Source of the DNA: Paludibacter sp.
GTDB lineage: Bacteria > Bacteroidota > Bacteroidia > Bacteroidales > Paludibacteraceae
Length of the DNA stretch: 64,000 bases
Reading direction: 5' to 3'
NCBI GenBank assembly: GCA_028692715.1
Contig: JAQUWU010000020.1
Span: 1 to 64,000 of the forward strand
The translations under genes were made by a program, and so were the position numbers. Shown here one piece after another: positions 56,684-64,000 of this stretch. The stretch's first letter is position 1; each line of letters begins with the position of its first letter. The notes under the pieces were generated by a model that was not told the DNA's origin, did not search any database, and worked only from the letters and a program-made list of their open reading frames with translations.

Positions 56684-57472
56684 TTAATTTCTTAGTTCTC
56701 CACCGCCAAATACACACGAACCTGTAATTACAAGTTTTTTTGTTTTGTCAAGTCCATCTAAAGGCATGCGGTTGTCTTTAAATCCGCCGAAAACGGCATC
56801 CATATGTGTTTCTACAAACCAATCGGAAGGCACAAAAATCGTAATTCCACCAAATACAGCATTTACATCTAAACGTGTTTCGCCAACAGGCAAACTTGTT
56901 TTTCTCAAATCTAATGTAATTCCACCAAACACAGCATTCAGTTCTCCACCTTTAAATTCAGGATCAAGAACAATATGGTCACCACTTCCAAATACACTGT
57001 TTTTTGAAAAGCTACCATTGATGGTCGAATATTCATTAGTATATCTATTTTTGCTATGATTGTAATGATGATGTTGGTGATCCCATTCATTAAATCCCCA
57101 TTTTGGTCCAAGAACTTTTCCCAAAATAATAATTATACCACCTGCAATAAGCAATAATGGCCAGTAAACTTGTGTGAAATCGCCATTAAATCCCGGAAAT
57201 AAATCAGGATAGGTGCGAATAATCTTTGGAAACAAAAAGAAAATTCCTATCAGAATCATTATTGTTCCTGATGAAATCTTTTTCCTGAAAAAATGAGTTA
57301 TCCCAATTACTATTAATAACATGGGCCATGAGATAATTATCCATTTTAAATTAACTGGTAATAACCCAAAATTAAATCCAAGAAATAATACGCCGACAAG
57401 CATTAAAATTATACCAAAGCCAAGTCCTTTATTATAACCCGTATGAAACGAGTCTTTTACTTCATTTTCCAT
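56684..57472 (-). CDS. LiaF-like membrane protein (cell-wall-active antibiotic response type)
   Basis: 262 residues. Four membrane helices (about 17-133) of the LiaI/LiaF type (GFGIILMLVGVLFLGFNFGL, TIMILIGIFFLFPKI) come first. A His-rich stretch follows (EWDHQHHHYNHSKN). The C-terminal beta-helical domain, about 155-262, has the repeated AVFGGITLDLR, AVFGGITIFVP and AVFGGFKDNR motif of the DUF2154/LiaF C-terminal family. In Firmicutes LiaF restrains an envelope-stress two-component system; pairing with a LytTR regulator here suggests a comparable inhibitor or sensor role, inferred. Promoter box at 57502-57509. Confidence 0.82.
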   Translation of the reverse strand: MENEVKDSFHTGYNKGLGFGIILMLVGVLFLGFNFGLLPVNLKWIIISWPMLLIVIGITHFFRKKISSGTIMILIGIFFLFPKIIRTYPDLFPGFNGDFTQVYWPLLLIAGGIIIILGKVLGPKWGFNEWDHQHHHYNHSKNRYTNEYSTINGSFSKNSVFGSGDHIVLDPEFKGGELNAVFGGITLDLRKTSLPVGETRLDVNAVFGGITIFVPSDWFVETHMDAVFGGFKDNRMPLDGLDKTKKLVITGSCVFGGGELRN

Positions 57473-57501
57473 AATAATATTTGTTTTAAATTTTCATGCT
57501 A

Positions 57502-57509
57502 CAAAAATA
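57502..57509 (-). promoter_or_regulatory. Promoter -7 box for the LiaF/LytTR pair
   Basis: On the minus strand TATTTTTG, 30 bp before the ATG. Confidence 0.4.
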
Positions 57510-57628
57510 CAGCTATCCAGTAACTAACACTAAACAAAATCGACAAACAACTGCTATTTTCCCGACGAAGATAGAGAAATAAGTAATTGAAAACAAATAA
57601 TGTCATATTTTGCATGAAAATATTTAAG

Positions 57629-57801
57629 AATAGAACGCTGATTTTCACTGATAGAGTGGATTTGAAAAAACGGATTTGAATTCCGATAAATCGGAATGAT
57701 TTACAGATAGTTGCGTCTTAATCATCTTGCCGAAGGCAAGAAAAATCTGTTTTGTTTTATCCTTCATTTTCCGATAAATCAGCGAAAATCAACGTTCTAT
57801 T
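57629..57801. repeat. Inverted-repeat element with AATAGAACG ends
   Basis: AATAGAACGCTGATTTTC (57629-57646) and GAAAATCAACGTTCTATT (57784-57801) pair at all but one position. The interior contains a TTCCGATAAATCGGAA palindrome and GCCGAAGGC. Non-coding, MITE-sized (173 bp), and resembles a repeat widespread in Bacteroidetes. Only one copy in this window. Confidence 0.65.
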
Positions 57802-57851
57802 AATGTTTCTAAATGGTACATTAATTTGTTCCATTTACTTAAGACCAAAAA

Positions 57852-57889
57852 AATACCCTTTTTGCAAAATAATTTTGCAAAAGGGTATT
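57852..57889 (-). terminator. Terminator of mscL
   Basis: AATACCC...GGGTATT with an extended TTTTGCAAAA stem (one bulged base). On the minus strand a T6 run follows. 22 bp past the mscL stop. Confidence 0.8.
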
Positions 57890-57911
57890 CAATTCTCAGA
57901 ATTTTTGAGCT

Positions 57912-58328
57912 TTATTTTTTCAATAAGTCACGAATCTCGGCGAGTAGGATTTCTTCTTTTGAAGGAGTAGGAGGTGGCGGTGGAGTAGCCGGAGCTTCTT
58001 TCTTTTTTGACATATTGTTTATCCCTTTAATAAAAAGAAAAATGACAAATGCAACAATAATAAAATCGAGAGAAACCTGTAAAAAATTACCGTAATTCAT
58101 TGTAACTGCGGCCTTTTCAACTCCGTCAATGGTTTCGGCAGCTTTCATTGTCCATTTAAGTTCTGTAAAATTGACGCCACCTACCAATAATCCAATCGGA
58201 GGCATGATTACATCTGCTACAAACGAAGCAATAATTTTACCAAATGCACCACCAATGATTACACCAACAGCCATATCTACAACATTGCCACGCATGGCGA
58301 AATCTTTAAATTCTTTTCCTAAGCTCAT
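57912..58328 (-). CDS. mscL: Large-conductance mechanosensitive channel
   Basis: Homopentameric inner-membrane channel opened by tension, 138 residues. N-terminal helix [21 protein letters not shown], then TM1 [27 protein letters not shown] with the Gly/Ala pore packing. The periplasmic loop includes a GVNFTELKW region, TM2 is [18 protein letters not shown], and a charged C-terminal bundle [14 protein letters not shown] follows a Pro-rich linker ([11 protein letters not shown]). Confidence 0.96.
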   Translation of the reverse strand: MSLGKEFKDFAMRGNVVDMAVGVIIGGAFGKIIASFVADVIMPPIGLLVGGVNFTELKWTMKAAETIDGVEKAAVTMNYGNFLQVSLDFIIVAFVIFLFIKGINNMSKKKEAPATPPPPPTPSKEEILLAEIRDLLKK

Positions 58329-58478
58329 AATTAATGATGATTAAATTTATAAATATGAATTTTTATGTCTAACCGTTTAAAAGTGTTTTTTGTTCGTTTT
58401 TTGGAATAAATTTATTTGTTCAAAGTCGTATAAATTAGATGTTTGGTTTAAAATATTCAAATAAATCAATCTTTATTG

Positions 58479-58667
58479 GTGACTAATCAGCACTTCAAGA
58501 AGTACTTCATTTGACGTTTTTGGGGAAAATTGCAGAGTAAAAAAAATGTAATTTTCACAAAAAAAACAGCCAAATTAAAGCGCATAAATGATGAATGTCG
58601 CTCCAGAACTCCCCCTTTAGGTGTTTACCTCCTGACGTAGGAGGGAGGTGGGGGGCTGAGTAGTTAC
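58479..58667. mobile_element. MITE-like element, family A, copy 2
   Basis: 189 bp, GTGACTAATCAGC at the left and GCTGAGTAGTTAC at the right end (imperfect inverted repeats). The interior matches 38737-38926 almost base for base in the same orientation. Located between mscL and the barrel/TSP3 gene, in intergenic DNA. Confidence 0.8.
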
Positions 58668-58804
58668 TTTTTTTTCAATAAATTAATTGGTTTCATCCCT
58701 TTTGAATTTCAAATCAATAACTGCGATTAAAACAATTATTGATTTGAAATGGTTATAAATTATAAATTTACAATAGAACGTCATCTTTCAATTAAATAAA
58801 TCTT

Positions 58805-59665
58805 ATGAAGAAAAAAAATATAATATTATTGCTGGCATTTTTCGTTTGGCACATGGCTTATACTCAAAGTGTCGGAAATAAAAATGCTTTAGGTATTAAT
58901 TTTGTAAAAAACGAATATAATGGTGATTATGGGAATGGATTATATGATTTTAGTCAGCCGGTGTATAGTGCATTTAGTTTGTCTTATTCTAAATATTTAT
59001 CAAAATCGTTTGATTTAAACCTCTTGTTTACAACAGGAAATTATGGTTACAGAGAATCAAGCGCAGTACAGTTTGTCGGCTCGAAATCTGATTTTTCATT
59101 GTCAGCTCATTACAAATTAAATAATGGATATTTTTTTGCGGAAGAGTCCAAATTATCACCTTTTATTTCAGTGGGCTTAGGGTTTGCTTCTTATGCCTAT
59201 AGCAATGATGCACAGCCTTATCCTACTATCATTCTGGATAAATCAGATTTTATAATACCTTTCGGATTTGGTTTAAAATATCAACTTAATAAAAATATTG
59301 CTATTCAATACCAATATAAATTTAATATTACCAATAGCGATGTCCACGACCAAAATATTAGTGGAGGAATTACAAATACTTATTTTGGAAGTGATGCGCA
59401 TCCAAATTTCAAAGCCGGAAATGATATGTATGGACAACAGATAATCGGTTTTGTGTTTAGTTTTGGTAAAGAGCGTGACAGCGATAAAGACGGAGTACTC
59501 GATAAATTCGATTTATCACCAAAAACGCCTTTAAATGTTATGGTAGATGAGGACGGAATACCCGTTGATTCCGATCACGATGGCGTTCCTAATTATTTGG
59601 ATAAGTGTGAAAATACTCCTTCACGTACCAAAGTCGATGCTTCTGGCTGTTCGATTGAAAAGTGA
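58805..59665 (+). CDS. Outer-membrane barrel protein with TSP3 repeats, no OmpA domain
   Basis: 286 residues with a signal peptide (KNIILLLAFFVWHMAYTQ). An eight-stranded-barrel-like N-terminal part covers about 20-225 (SAFSLSYSKYLSKSFDLNLL, PFGFGLKYQLNKNIAIQYQY). Two thrombospondin-type-3-like calcium segments follow (DSDKDGVLDKFDLSP, then DSDHDGVPNYLDKCENTP). In the common family arrangement an OmpA peptidoglycan-binding domain comes next. Here the protein stops at VDASGCSIEK, and the DNA after the stop does not encode such a domain in any obvious way. It could be a natural short form or a truncation. Monocistronic. Confidence 0.8.
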   Translation: MKKKNIILLLAFFVWHMAYTQSVGNKNALGINFVKNEYNGDYGNGLYDFSQPVYSAFSLSYSKYLSKSFDLNLLFTTGNYGYRESSAVQFVGSKSDFSLSAHYKLNNGYFFAEESKLSPFISVGLGFASYAYSNDAQPYPTIILDKSDFIIPFGFGLKYQLNKNIAIQYQYKFNITNSDVHDQNISGGITNTYFGSDAHPNFKAGNDMYGQQIIGFVFSFGKERDSDKDGVLDKFDLSPKTPLNVMVDEDGIPVDSDHDGVPNYLDKCENTPSRTKVDASGCSIEK

Positions 59666-59875
59666 TACGAAAGGTACTCTTGATTGTTTTGATAAATATA
59701 ATTTGTGAAGCCATCTGTTTGAAAAATGTTTGTAATCACTAAGAAAAACATCTTTTGATATCAGCATTTAGTGGGTATTTATGTAGATTATTCCGAATTG
59801 AAGTTTTTTTGTAATTTATTTTGTCAGAACAACTATTTAAAGCAACAAAATCTTTCATATTTGTTGAAAAATATT

Positions 59876-59883
59876 TAATTTTG
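59876..59883 (+). promoter_or_regulatory. Promoter -7 box for fba
   Basis: TAATTTTG followed by CG, 35 bp before the aldolase ATG. Confidence 0.5.
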
Positions 59884-59918
59884 CGGTCAAATTATCAAAC
59901 ATTAAAAATTGACTGAAA

Positions 59919-60911
59919 ATGGTAAATTACAAAGATCTTGGATTGGTGAATACCAATGACTTATTCAAAAAAGCTATTGAAGGAAAATATGCAATTCCTG
60001 CATTTAACTTCAATAATATGGAACAATTGCAAGCCATTGTTGCTGCTTGTGTTGAAACAAAATCTCCTGTTATTTTGCAGGTATCAAGTGGTGCACGTAA
60101 ATATGCAAACCAAACTTTACTTCGTTATATGGCTCAGGGAGCTGTGGAATATGCTAAAGAATTGGGCTTAAATATCCCGATTGTATTACACCTTGACCAT
60201 GGAGATACTTTTGAATTATGTAAGAGTTGTGTTGATTCAGGTTTCTCTTCTGTAATGATTGATGGATCGAGCCATTCTTACGAAGATAATATCGCATTGA
60301 CTAAAAAAGTGGTTGAATATGCTCACGCTCAAGGCGTAAGTGTTGAAGGGGAACTTGGAGTTTTGGCAGGTGTAGAAGATGATGTTGTTGCTGAGCACCA
60401 TACCTATACCCGTCCTGAAGAAGTGGTTGACTTTGTAACTCGTACCGGAGTTGATTCATTAGCTATCTCAATTGGAACTTCGCACGGAGCAAATAAATTT
60501 ACTCCTGCTCAGTGTACCCGTGACGAAAACGGTCATCTTGTGCCTCCTCCATTGCGTTTCGATATTTTGGAAGAAATTGAGAAACAAATTCCCGGTTTTC
60601 CAATTGTATTACACGGTTCTTCTTCAGTTCCTCAAGAATATGTTGATATGATCAATAAATATGGTGGCGACTTGAAAGATTCAATCGGTATTCCTGAAGA
60701 ACAATTACGCAAAGCGGCTACTTCAGCTGTTTGTAAAATCAATATCGATTCTGATGGTCGTTTAGCTATGACTGCTGTTGTACGCAAGGTTCTTGCTACT
60801 AAACCGGGTGAATTCGATGTGCGTAAATACTTAGGACCAGCTCGTGACGAATTGACTAAATTATACGCTCACAAAACGGTAAATGTTTTAGGAAGTGCAG
60901 GTAAGGCATAA
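59919..60911 (+). CDS. fba: Class II fructose-bisphosphate aldolase
   Basis: Zinc-dependent glycolytic/gluconeogenic aldolase, 330 residues. Catalytic Asp93 and zinc ligand His94 lie in VLHLDHGD. Further metal and phosphate residues are in VEGELGVLAGVEDD, SLAISIGTSHGANKF and PIVLHGSSSVP; the closing substrate loop is KINIDSDGRLAMTA. Codon use is more biased than in neighbouring genes, as expected for a highly expressed enzyme. Own promoter box and terminator (60954-60987). Confidence 0.95.
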   Translation: MVNYKDLGLVNTNDLFKKAIEGKYAIPAFNFNNMEQLQAIVAACVETKSPVILQVSSGARKYANQTLLRYMAQGAVEYAKELGLNIPIVLHLDHGDTFELCKSCVDSGFSSVMIDGSSHSYEDNIALTKKVVEYAHAQGVSVEGELGVLAGVEDDVVAEHHTYTRPEEVVDFVTRTGVDSLAISIGTSHGANKFTPAQCTRDENGHLVPPPLRFDILEEIEKQIPGFPIVLHGSSSVPQEYVDMINKYGGDLKDSIGIPEEQLRKAATSAVCKINIDSDGRLAMTAVVRKVLATKPGEFDVRKYLGPARDELTKLYAHKTVNVLGSAGKA

Positions 60912-60953
60912 TACTGACATAAATTATAAAAACGATAATTTTTTTTGATAAAT

Positions 60954-60987
60954 AAGGGCTGATTCAACATAAGTTGTGTCAGCCTTT
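60954..60987 (+). terminator. Terminator after fba
   Basis: AAGGGCTGA (60954-60962) pairs with TCAGCCTTT (60979-60987) around an inner CAAC/GTTG stem; the tail is ATTTCT. Confidence 0.7.
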
Positions 60988-61090
60988 ATTTCTCCTTAAT
61001 TAAAAAAAATCACAATTAAACGTTAGTTGGTTTTACCATAAAAATCAAAAGATTAACTTTCCAGACATTATACTTTTTCGTATAAATTTC

Positions 61091-61120
61091 TTTGATTTAT
61101 CTGAAAAAAAACTATATTTG
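61091..61120 (+). promoter_or_regulatory. Promoter of the DUF4492-cydAB operon
   Basis: TTTG (61091-61094), 18 bp, then TATATTTG followed by CA (61113-61120): one of the best promoter matches in the window. The leader is about 120 nt and contains no other gene. Confidence 0.65.
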
Positions 61121-61243
61121 CAATCATTAGTAATTGAAAGTAAAAATTTAGCTAATAATAATTTGTTCAAAATTGTAATTAGAACAAATAATTTTATATT
61201 TTTGTCATTCAATTTTTATAAACTAATATTGATAAGCAATAGT

Positions 61244-61468
61244 ATGAGCACACCAAAACCACTTGGATGGTTATTCAGCTTTTATAGGGATGGTTTTAAA
61301 AATATGACGATTGGTAAAACATTGTGGCTAATTGTTGCAATAAAACTATTTATCATGTTTTTTGTACTGAAGATTTTCTTCTTCCCTAATTTTCTGAAAA
61401 CAAATTTCAAAGATGACGAAAGCAGATCCAACCATGTTCGTCAGGAATTAATCGACAAAGCACATTAA
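61244..61468 (+). CDS. DUF4492 family small membrane protein
   Basis: 74 residues from the ATG at 61244. The open frame reaches back to a TTG at 61118, but that lies inside the promoter. The N-terminal PLGWLFSFYRDGFKNMTIGKTLW is the family's hallmark. One membrane helix (about 25-47, LWLIVAIKLFIMFFVLKIFFF) and a charged tail follow. It is found directly before cydA in many Bacteroidetes, so it is probably an accessory or assembly subunit of cytochrome bd; the role is unproven. 35 bp to cydA. Confidence 0.85.
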   Translation: MSTPKPLGWLFSFYRDGFKNMTIGKTLWLIVAIKLFIMFFVLKIFFFPNFLKTNFKDDESRSNHVRQELIDKAH

Positions 61469-61503
61469 GAAACATATATTTTATTAACTAACTAGAAAAA
61501 ATT

Positions 61504-63045
61504 ATGGAATTATTGGATGTCACATTAGTGGATTGGTCGAGAGCACAATTTGCCCTGACAGCAATGTATCACTGGCTTTTTGTTCCACTTACTTTAGGTT
61601 TGGGCGTTATTATGGCAATAATGGAAACCATGTATGTGAGAACCGGAAATGAAGTTTGGAAAAAAGCCACCAAATTTTGGATGACACTTTTTGGTGTTAA
61701 TTTTGCCATAGGTGTGGCAACCGGAATAATTTTGGAATTTGAGTTTGGCACTAACTGGTCAAATTATAGTTGGTTTGTAGGCGATATTTTTGGAGCACCT
61801 TTAGCTATAGAAGGAATAATGGCTTTCTTTATGGAGGCTACATTTATTTCCATTATGTTTTTTGGCTGGAATAAAGTGAGTAAGAAATTCCATTTAGCTT
61901 CAACCTGGCTTACAGTGCTTGGTGCTACGTTGTCAGCTTTATGGATATTAGTGGCAAATGCGTGGATGCAATATCCAATAGGAATGGAATTTAACCCGGA
62001 TACAGTTCGTAACGAAATGAATGATTTTTGGAGTATCCTGCTTTCTCCGGTTGCCATGAACAAGTTTTTTCACACTGTTTTGTCCGGTTGGGTAATGGGT
62101 GCCTTATTTGTAGTCGGAATTAGTTCATGGTTCTTATTGAAAAAGAGGGAAACGGAATTTGCATTAAAAAGTATGATAGTAGGTGCCATCTTTGGATTGA
62201 TATCTTCATTGTTAATTGCGTATACCGGTGATGGTTCTGCCTATCATGTAGCTCAAAAACAACCTATGAAGCTTGCCGCTATGGAAGGTCTTTACGAAGG
62301 TAAATCCGGAGTTGGACTTGTAGCATTTGGCGTTTTAAATCCTGAGAAAAAAATGTACAACGATGATGTAGATCCATATTTATTCAAAATAGAAATTCCC
62401 AAAATGCTTTCGTTGTTGGGAGAAAGAGATGCAAATGCTTATATTCCAGGAATAAGAAATATAATTGAAGGTGGGTACGAAACGTCTAAAGGTACAGCCT
62501 TGTCGTTCGAAGAAAAGCAACGAAGAGGAAAAGCAGCCATTCAATCACTTGCAGATTATCAAAAAGCAATGTTAGCTAAAGATACTGTTGCTGCTAATTT
62601 GTATAAAATAAAGCTTGGTGAGAATTATGCCCAGTTTGGTTATGGTTATCTTGATAAACCTCAGGATTTGATTCCAAATGTTCCTGTCGTTTTCTATTCG
62701 TTTCATATTATGGTTATGTTAGGAATGTATTTCATTGCTTTGTTTGCAGTAATTCTATTTTTCACATATCGTAAAAAAATTCAAACTACTTCTTGGTTGT
62801 TGTTAATCAGTTTGTTTACTATTCCTCTGGGATATGTTGCCGGCGAATTGGGTTGGGCAGTTGCCGAAATGGGTCGACAGCCATGGGCTATTCAGGATAT
62901 TTTGCCTGTTCAGGCAGCCATTTCGAATATCTCCACTGATTCGGTGAAAATAACTTTCTTCTTGTTCCTAATTTTGTTCTCGGCTTTATTAATAGCAGAA
63001 ATCAGAATTATGGTGAAACAAATTAAAAAAGGACCATCTGAGTAA
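61504..63045 (+). CDS. cydA: Cytochrome bd ubiquinol oxidase subunit I
   Basis: 513 residues, nine-helix quinol oxidase subunit of the high-affinity terminal oxidase. Predicted haem ligands are H23 (ALTAMYHWLFVPLT), H190 (NKFFHTVLSGW) and a Met near 403 (YSFHIMVMLGMYF). The quinone-site region includes GDGSAYHVAQKQPMKLAAMEG, and the signature GRQPWAIQDIL is near the end. The extracytoplasmic loop between about 255 and 395 is long and charged. Operon: DUF4492 35 bp upstream, cydB 98 bp downstream, the gap consisting of periodic repeat. Confidence 0.96.
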   Translation: MELLDVTLVDWSRAQFALTAMYHWLFVPLTLGLGVIMAIMETMYVRTGNEVWKKATKFWMTLFGVNFAIGVATGIILEFEFGTNWSNYSWFVGDIFGAPLAIEGIMAFFMEATFISIMFFGWNKVSKKFHLASTWLTVLGATLSALWILVANAWMQYPIGMEFNPDTVRNEMNDFWSILLSPVAMNKFFHTVLSGWVMGALFVVGISSWFLLKKRETEFALKSMIVGAIFGLISSLLIAYTGDGSAYHVAQKQPMKLAAMEGLYEGKSGVGLVAFGVLNPEKKMYNDDVDPYLFKIEIPKMLSLLGERDANAYIPGIRNIIEGGYETSKGTALSFEEKQRRGKAAIQSLADYQKAMLAKDTVAANLYKIKLGENYAQFGYGYLDKPQDLIPNVPVVFYSFHIMVMLGMYFIALFAVILFFTYRKKIQTTSWLLLISLFTIPLGYVAGELGWAVAEMGRQPWAIQDILPVQAAISNISTDSVKITFFLFLILFSALLIAEIRIMVKQIKKGPSE

Positions 63046-63140
63046 AAAGTTCTTAAAGTTATAAAGTTTGTAAGCTAAAGCATTTGACAAACTTTATGAA
63101 CCTTATAAACTTTCAACTTTATAAACTTTACAAACTAATT
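63046..63140. repeat. AAAGTTTATAA-type periodic repeat between cydA and cydB
   Basis: It begins at the cydA stop codon. AAGTTCTTAAAGTTATAAAGTTTGT is followed by the complementary run ACAAACTTTATGAACC and further ACTTTATAAACTTTAC units. It can form a hairpin inside the operon. Same family as 4464-4606 and 25131-25258. Confidence 0.8.
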
Positions 63141-63143
63141 ATT

Positions 63144-64000
63144 ATGATAACATACTCATTTTTACAACACTACTGGTGGTTTATTATATCACTTTTAGGC
63201 GGACTGCTCTCTTTTTTGTTATTTGTTCAGGGTGGTCAGTCAATGTTATTTTCACTTTCGAAAACAGAAGATGAAAAACGCTTATTGGTAAATGCTCTCG
63301 GACGAAAATGGGAATTTACCTTTACCACACTTGTTACATTTGGGGGTGCATTTTTTGCCTCATTCCCATTGTTTTATTCTACCAGCTTTGGTGGTGCATA
63401 TTGGGTGTGGATGGCTATTCTTTTTTGCTTTATTATTCAGGCGGTTTCTTTCGAATTTCAGTCTAAACCCGGAAATGTTTTCGGTACTGCTACTTACCGT
63501 ATGTTTCTGGTTATTAATGGTGTTTTGGGTACTTTTTTACTGGGAGTAGCCATTGCAACTTTCTTCACAGGTTCCGATTTTATTGTTAATAAAGCAAATA
63601 TCACACAACAACTTGCACCGGTCATCAGTTCCTGGGGAAATGAATGGCATGGTTTGGAAGCTTTACTAAATATTCGAAATTTGACTTTTGGTTTAACTGT
63701 TTTCTTCCTGGCTCGTTCGTTGGCAGTTTTGTTTTTTATCAATCGTCTGAATCATGAAGTTTTGGAGGCCAGATCGAGAAAATATCTTTGGTACAATGCC
63801 ATTCCGTTTGTGGTTTTCTTTTTGACCTTTGTTATTTGGACTTTGCTTTCAGAAGGTTTCGCTGTAGATCCACTAACCGGAATAGTTTCGATGGAGAAAT
63901 ATAAATATTTTACAAACTTTATTGAAATGCCGGTTATTCTTGTGGCTTTTCTAGGTGGAGTTGTAGCGGTTTTGGTTGGAATTATTGGAACATTAATGTC
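63144..64000 (+). CDS. cydB: Cytochrome bd ubiquinol oxidase subunit II, 5' part
   Basis: The frame is open from the ATG at 63144 to the window end, 285 codons, so the gene is truncated by the window. The product starts MITYSFLQHYWWFIISLLGG and has at least seven membrane helices. It carries the subunit II pattern LLFVQGGQSMLFSL, then RKWEFTFTTLVTFGGAFFAS, and YRMFLVINGVLGTFLLGVAI. Structural partner of CydA in the bd oxidase. Downstream sequence is not available. Confidence 0.93.
   Translation, partial: MITYSFLQHYWWFIISLLGGLLSFLLFVQGGQSMLFSLSKTEDEKRLLVNALGRKWEFTFTTLVTFGGAFFASFPLFYSTSFGGAYWVWMAILFCFIIQAVSFEFQSKPGNVFGTATYRMFLVINGVLGTFLLGVAIATFFTGSDFIVNKANITQQLAPVISSWGNEWHGLEALLNIRNLTFGLTVFFLARSLAVLFFINRLNHEVLEARSRKYLWYNAIPFVVFFLTFVIWTLLSEGFAVDPLTGIVSMEKYKYFTNFIEMPVILVAFLGGVVAVLVGIIGTLM

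Noticed and set aside
57752-58095. Plus-strand ORFs over mscL
   Set aside because: Shadows of mscL and its terminator; mscL has the complete family sequence.
63292-63549. 85-residue plus-strand ORF near the window end
   Set aside because: Out-of-frame shadow of cydB, which is open through the window edge.

Overview
The window is A+T-rich chromosomal DNA from a member of the Bacteroidota, most likely the order Bacteroidales. Several things point there. Promoters carry the TAnnTTTG -7 box and starts lack Shine-Dalgarno sequences. There is a type IX secretion C-terminal sorting domain, plus PorT-like, LruC-domain and DUF4831-like proteins and a DUF4492-cydAB operon. Intergenic DNA is full of short periodic repeats, as in many genomes of this group. 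Genus cannot be decided from the sequence alone. There is no rRNA, prophage, CRISPR array or intact insertion sequence.

Layout. 1-6.4 kb: the end of an unidentified gene, tRNA-Arg(ACG), a frameshifted CHRD-like lipoprotein gene, rnr and a YegS/DagK-type lipid kinase. 6.4-15.6 kb: an envelope and secretion block with a LruC lipoprotein, a T9SS-exported protein built of 75-residue repeats, two paralogous beta-helix-like secreted proteins and a DUF4831-like protein. 15.9-26 kb: information-processing genes topA, uvrA, an lrp/asnC regulator, rsgA, an Omp85-like barrel, frr and pyrH. 26.5-32.3 kb: dnaE, trxA, a trmN6-like methyltransferase and a Spy-like secreted protein. 32.8-36.0 kb: a very A+T-rich three-gene module (receiver domain, membrane helical-repeat protein, processive GT2 glycosyltransferase). 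36-38.1 kb: a DEDDh exonuclease and dnaN. 38.3-41.4 kb: an organoarsenical-type resistance cluster (arsR, ArsE-, ArsF- and ArsG-like proteins, ArsP-type permease). 41.8-50.7 kb: typA, a PorT-like barrel, tig, clpP, clpX, recQ. 50.8-64 kb: a bile-acid/sodium-symporter-like carrier, argS, a lipoprotein, a LiaF-like plus LytTR regulator pair, mscL, a barrel protein with calcium repeats, fba, and DUF4492-cydA-cydB, with cydB cut by the window end.

How the genes fit together. Most are single housekeeping transcription units. The clear cooperating sets are tig/clpP/clpX (protein folding and quality control), pyrH/frr, the ars cluster (regulator, redox proteins, two permeases), the LiaF/LytTR envelope-stress pair, cydAB (cytochrome bd oxidase) and the putative exopolysaccharide module at 32.8-36.0 kb.

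The least expected content is in the non-coding DNA. Two MITE-like families are each present twice (38737-38926 with 58479-58667; 6000-6164 with 51767-51900). Several families of 7-11 bp periodic repeats lie directly against stop codons. A palindromic intergenic repeat appears to have inserted in frame into uvrA. The REC/HEAT/GT2 module is the best candidate here for a poorly described protein system, but its function is inference. Homology statements rest on recognising sequence motifs; no database search was run.
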